Origin: Streptomyces sp. Tu6071
GTDB lineage: Bacteria; Actinomycetota; Actinomycetes; Streptomycetales; Streptomycetaceae
NCBI RefSeq assembly: GCF_000213055.1
Contig: NZ_CM001165.1
Span: 1,674,001 to 1,738,000 of the forward strand
Length of the DNA: 64,000 bases
Direction of reading: 5' to 3'
Part shown: positions 63,777 through 64,000 of the stretch, piece after piece
How the letters are laid out: the number at the start of each line of letters is the position of its first letter
Position numbering within the stretch: position 1 is the stretch's first letter
Position numbers and translations under genes: made by a program
The notes under the pieces: generated by a model
Database searches by the model: none
What the model saw: the letters and a program-made list of their open reading frames with translations, nothing else
Told to the model about the DNA's origin: nothing

Positions 63777-64000
63777 GTGCCGACTGGGGTGCACCTTCGC
63801 GACGCGAGACAGCAGTTGTTCGACGCTGCCGAGCGCGTGCTCCTGCGCAGCGGTCCGAACGGCCTGACGGGCCGGGCCGTCACCGACGAGGCGGGCTGCG
63901 CCAAGGGCGTCCTGTACCGGCATTTCAGTGACTTCGACGCCTTCCTCACCGACCTCGTGCTCGACCGGGCCGGGCAGCTGGAGAAGGAGGCGAGCGCGCT
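63777..64000 (+). CDS. TetR family regulator, N-terminal part (cut by window edge)
   Basis: The frame starts at GTG 63777 behind AGAGGA and runs off the window after 74 codons. It shows the TetR DNA-binding domain: ARQQLFDAAERVLLRSGPNG, TGRAVTDEAGCAKGVLYRHF and SDFDAFLTDLV. The ligand-binding half is missing. Such regulators at cluster edges often control an exporter, which could lie just beyond 64 kb. Confidence 0.85.
   Translation, partial: MPTGVHLRDARQQLFDAAERVLLRSGPNGLTGRAVTDEAGCAKGVLYRHFSDFDAFLTDLVLDRAGQLEKEASA

Overview
The window is high-G+C actinobacterial DNA, almost certainly Streptomyces. The support is strong G/C third-position bias, many GTG starts, translationally coupled ATGA/GTGA junctions, ROK, LuxR and TetR regulators, a sugar ABC transporter without its own ATPase, and a few rare TTA codons.

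Positions 1-22.4 kb look like ordinary catabolic chromosome. They hold the end of a prolyl-oligopeptidase gene, a DUF4232-type lipoprotein and three secreted glycoside hydrolases that suit mannan or glycoprotein breakdown: a GH30-like enzyme with lectin repeats, GH76 and GH92. A sugar locus follows (11.1-22.3 kb). Two (alpha/alpha)6-type glycosidases, a TIM-barrel isomerase and an MDR dehydrogenase are transcribed leftward. A solute-binding protein, two permeases, a ROK regulator and a Gfo/Idh/MocA oxidoreductase are transcribed rightward. The 16.45-16.59 kb gap between the two arms carries a good promoter and two palindromes.

Positions 22.4-25.7 kb are a decayed junction. They contain a truncated MmyB-type regulator, remnants of a DegT aminotransferase and a Gfo/Idh oxidoreductase joined by deletion, a live SDR/HxlR divergent pair, and a frameshifted transposase remnant.

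Positions 25.8 to at least 63.6 kb form one large biosynthetic cluster whose gene content matches a phenalinolactone-type diterpenoid glycoside. It has MEP-pathway dxs and ispG plus a GGPP synthase for precursor supply. It has a UbiA prenyltransferase, a squalene-cyclase-like cyclase with a one-Asp active site, a FAD epoxidase, a fumarylacetoacetate-hydrolase-family protein, an Fe(II)/2-oxoglutarate dioxygenase and four P450s for the oxidised terpenoid and lactone. A full set of dTDP-2,3,6-trideoxyhexose genes, a glycosyltransferase and a sugar O-methyltransferase would make an O-methylated amicetose-like sugar. Homologues of CloN1-N6, plus a possible CloN7-like hydrolase, would make and transfer 5-methylpyrrole-2-carboxylate. 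Two paralogous methyltransferases, a beta-lactamase-fold protein, a secreted hydrolase lacking its nucleophile, an HTH-only LuxR protein and a partial TetR regulator complete it.

The cluster reads as three main transcription blocks: leftward 49.3-36.2 kb (11 genes), rightward 49.6-60.3 kb (10 genes) and leftward 63.0-60.3 kb (2 genes). Shorter divergent units fill 25.8-36.1 kb. No transporter gene is inside the window, so the right end of the cluster probably lies beyond 64 kb. All family assignments were made by reading motifs; no database search was run.
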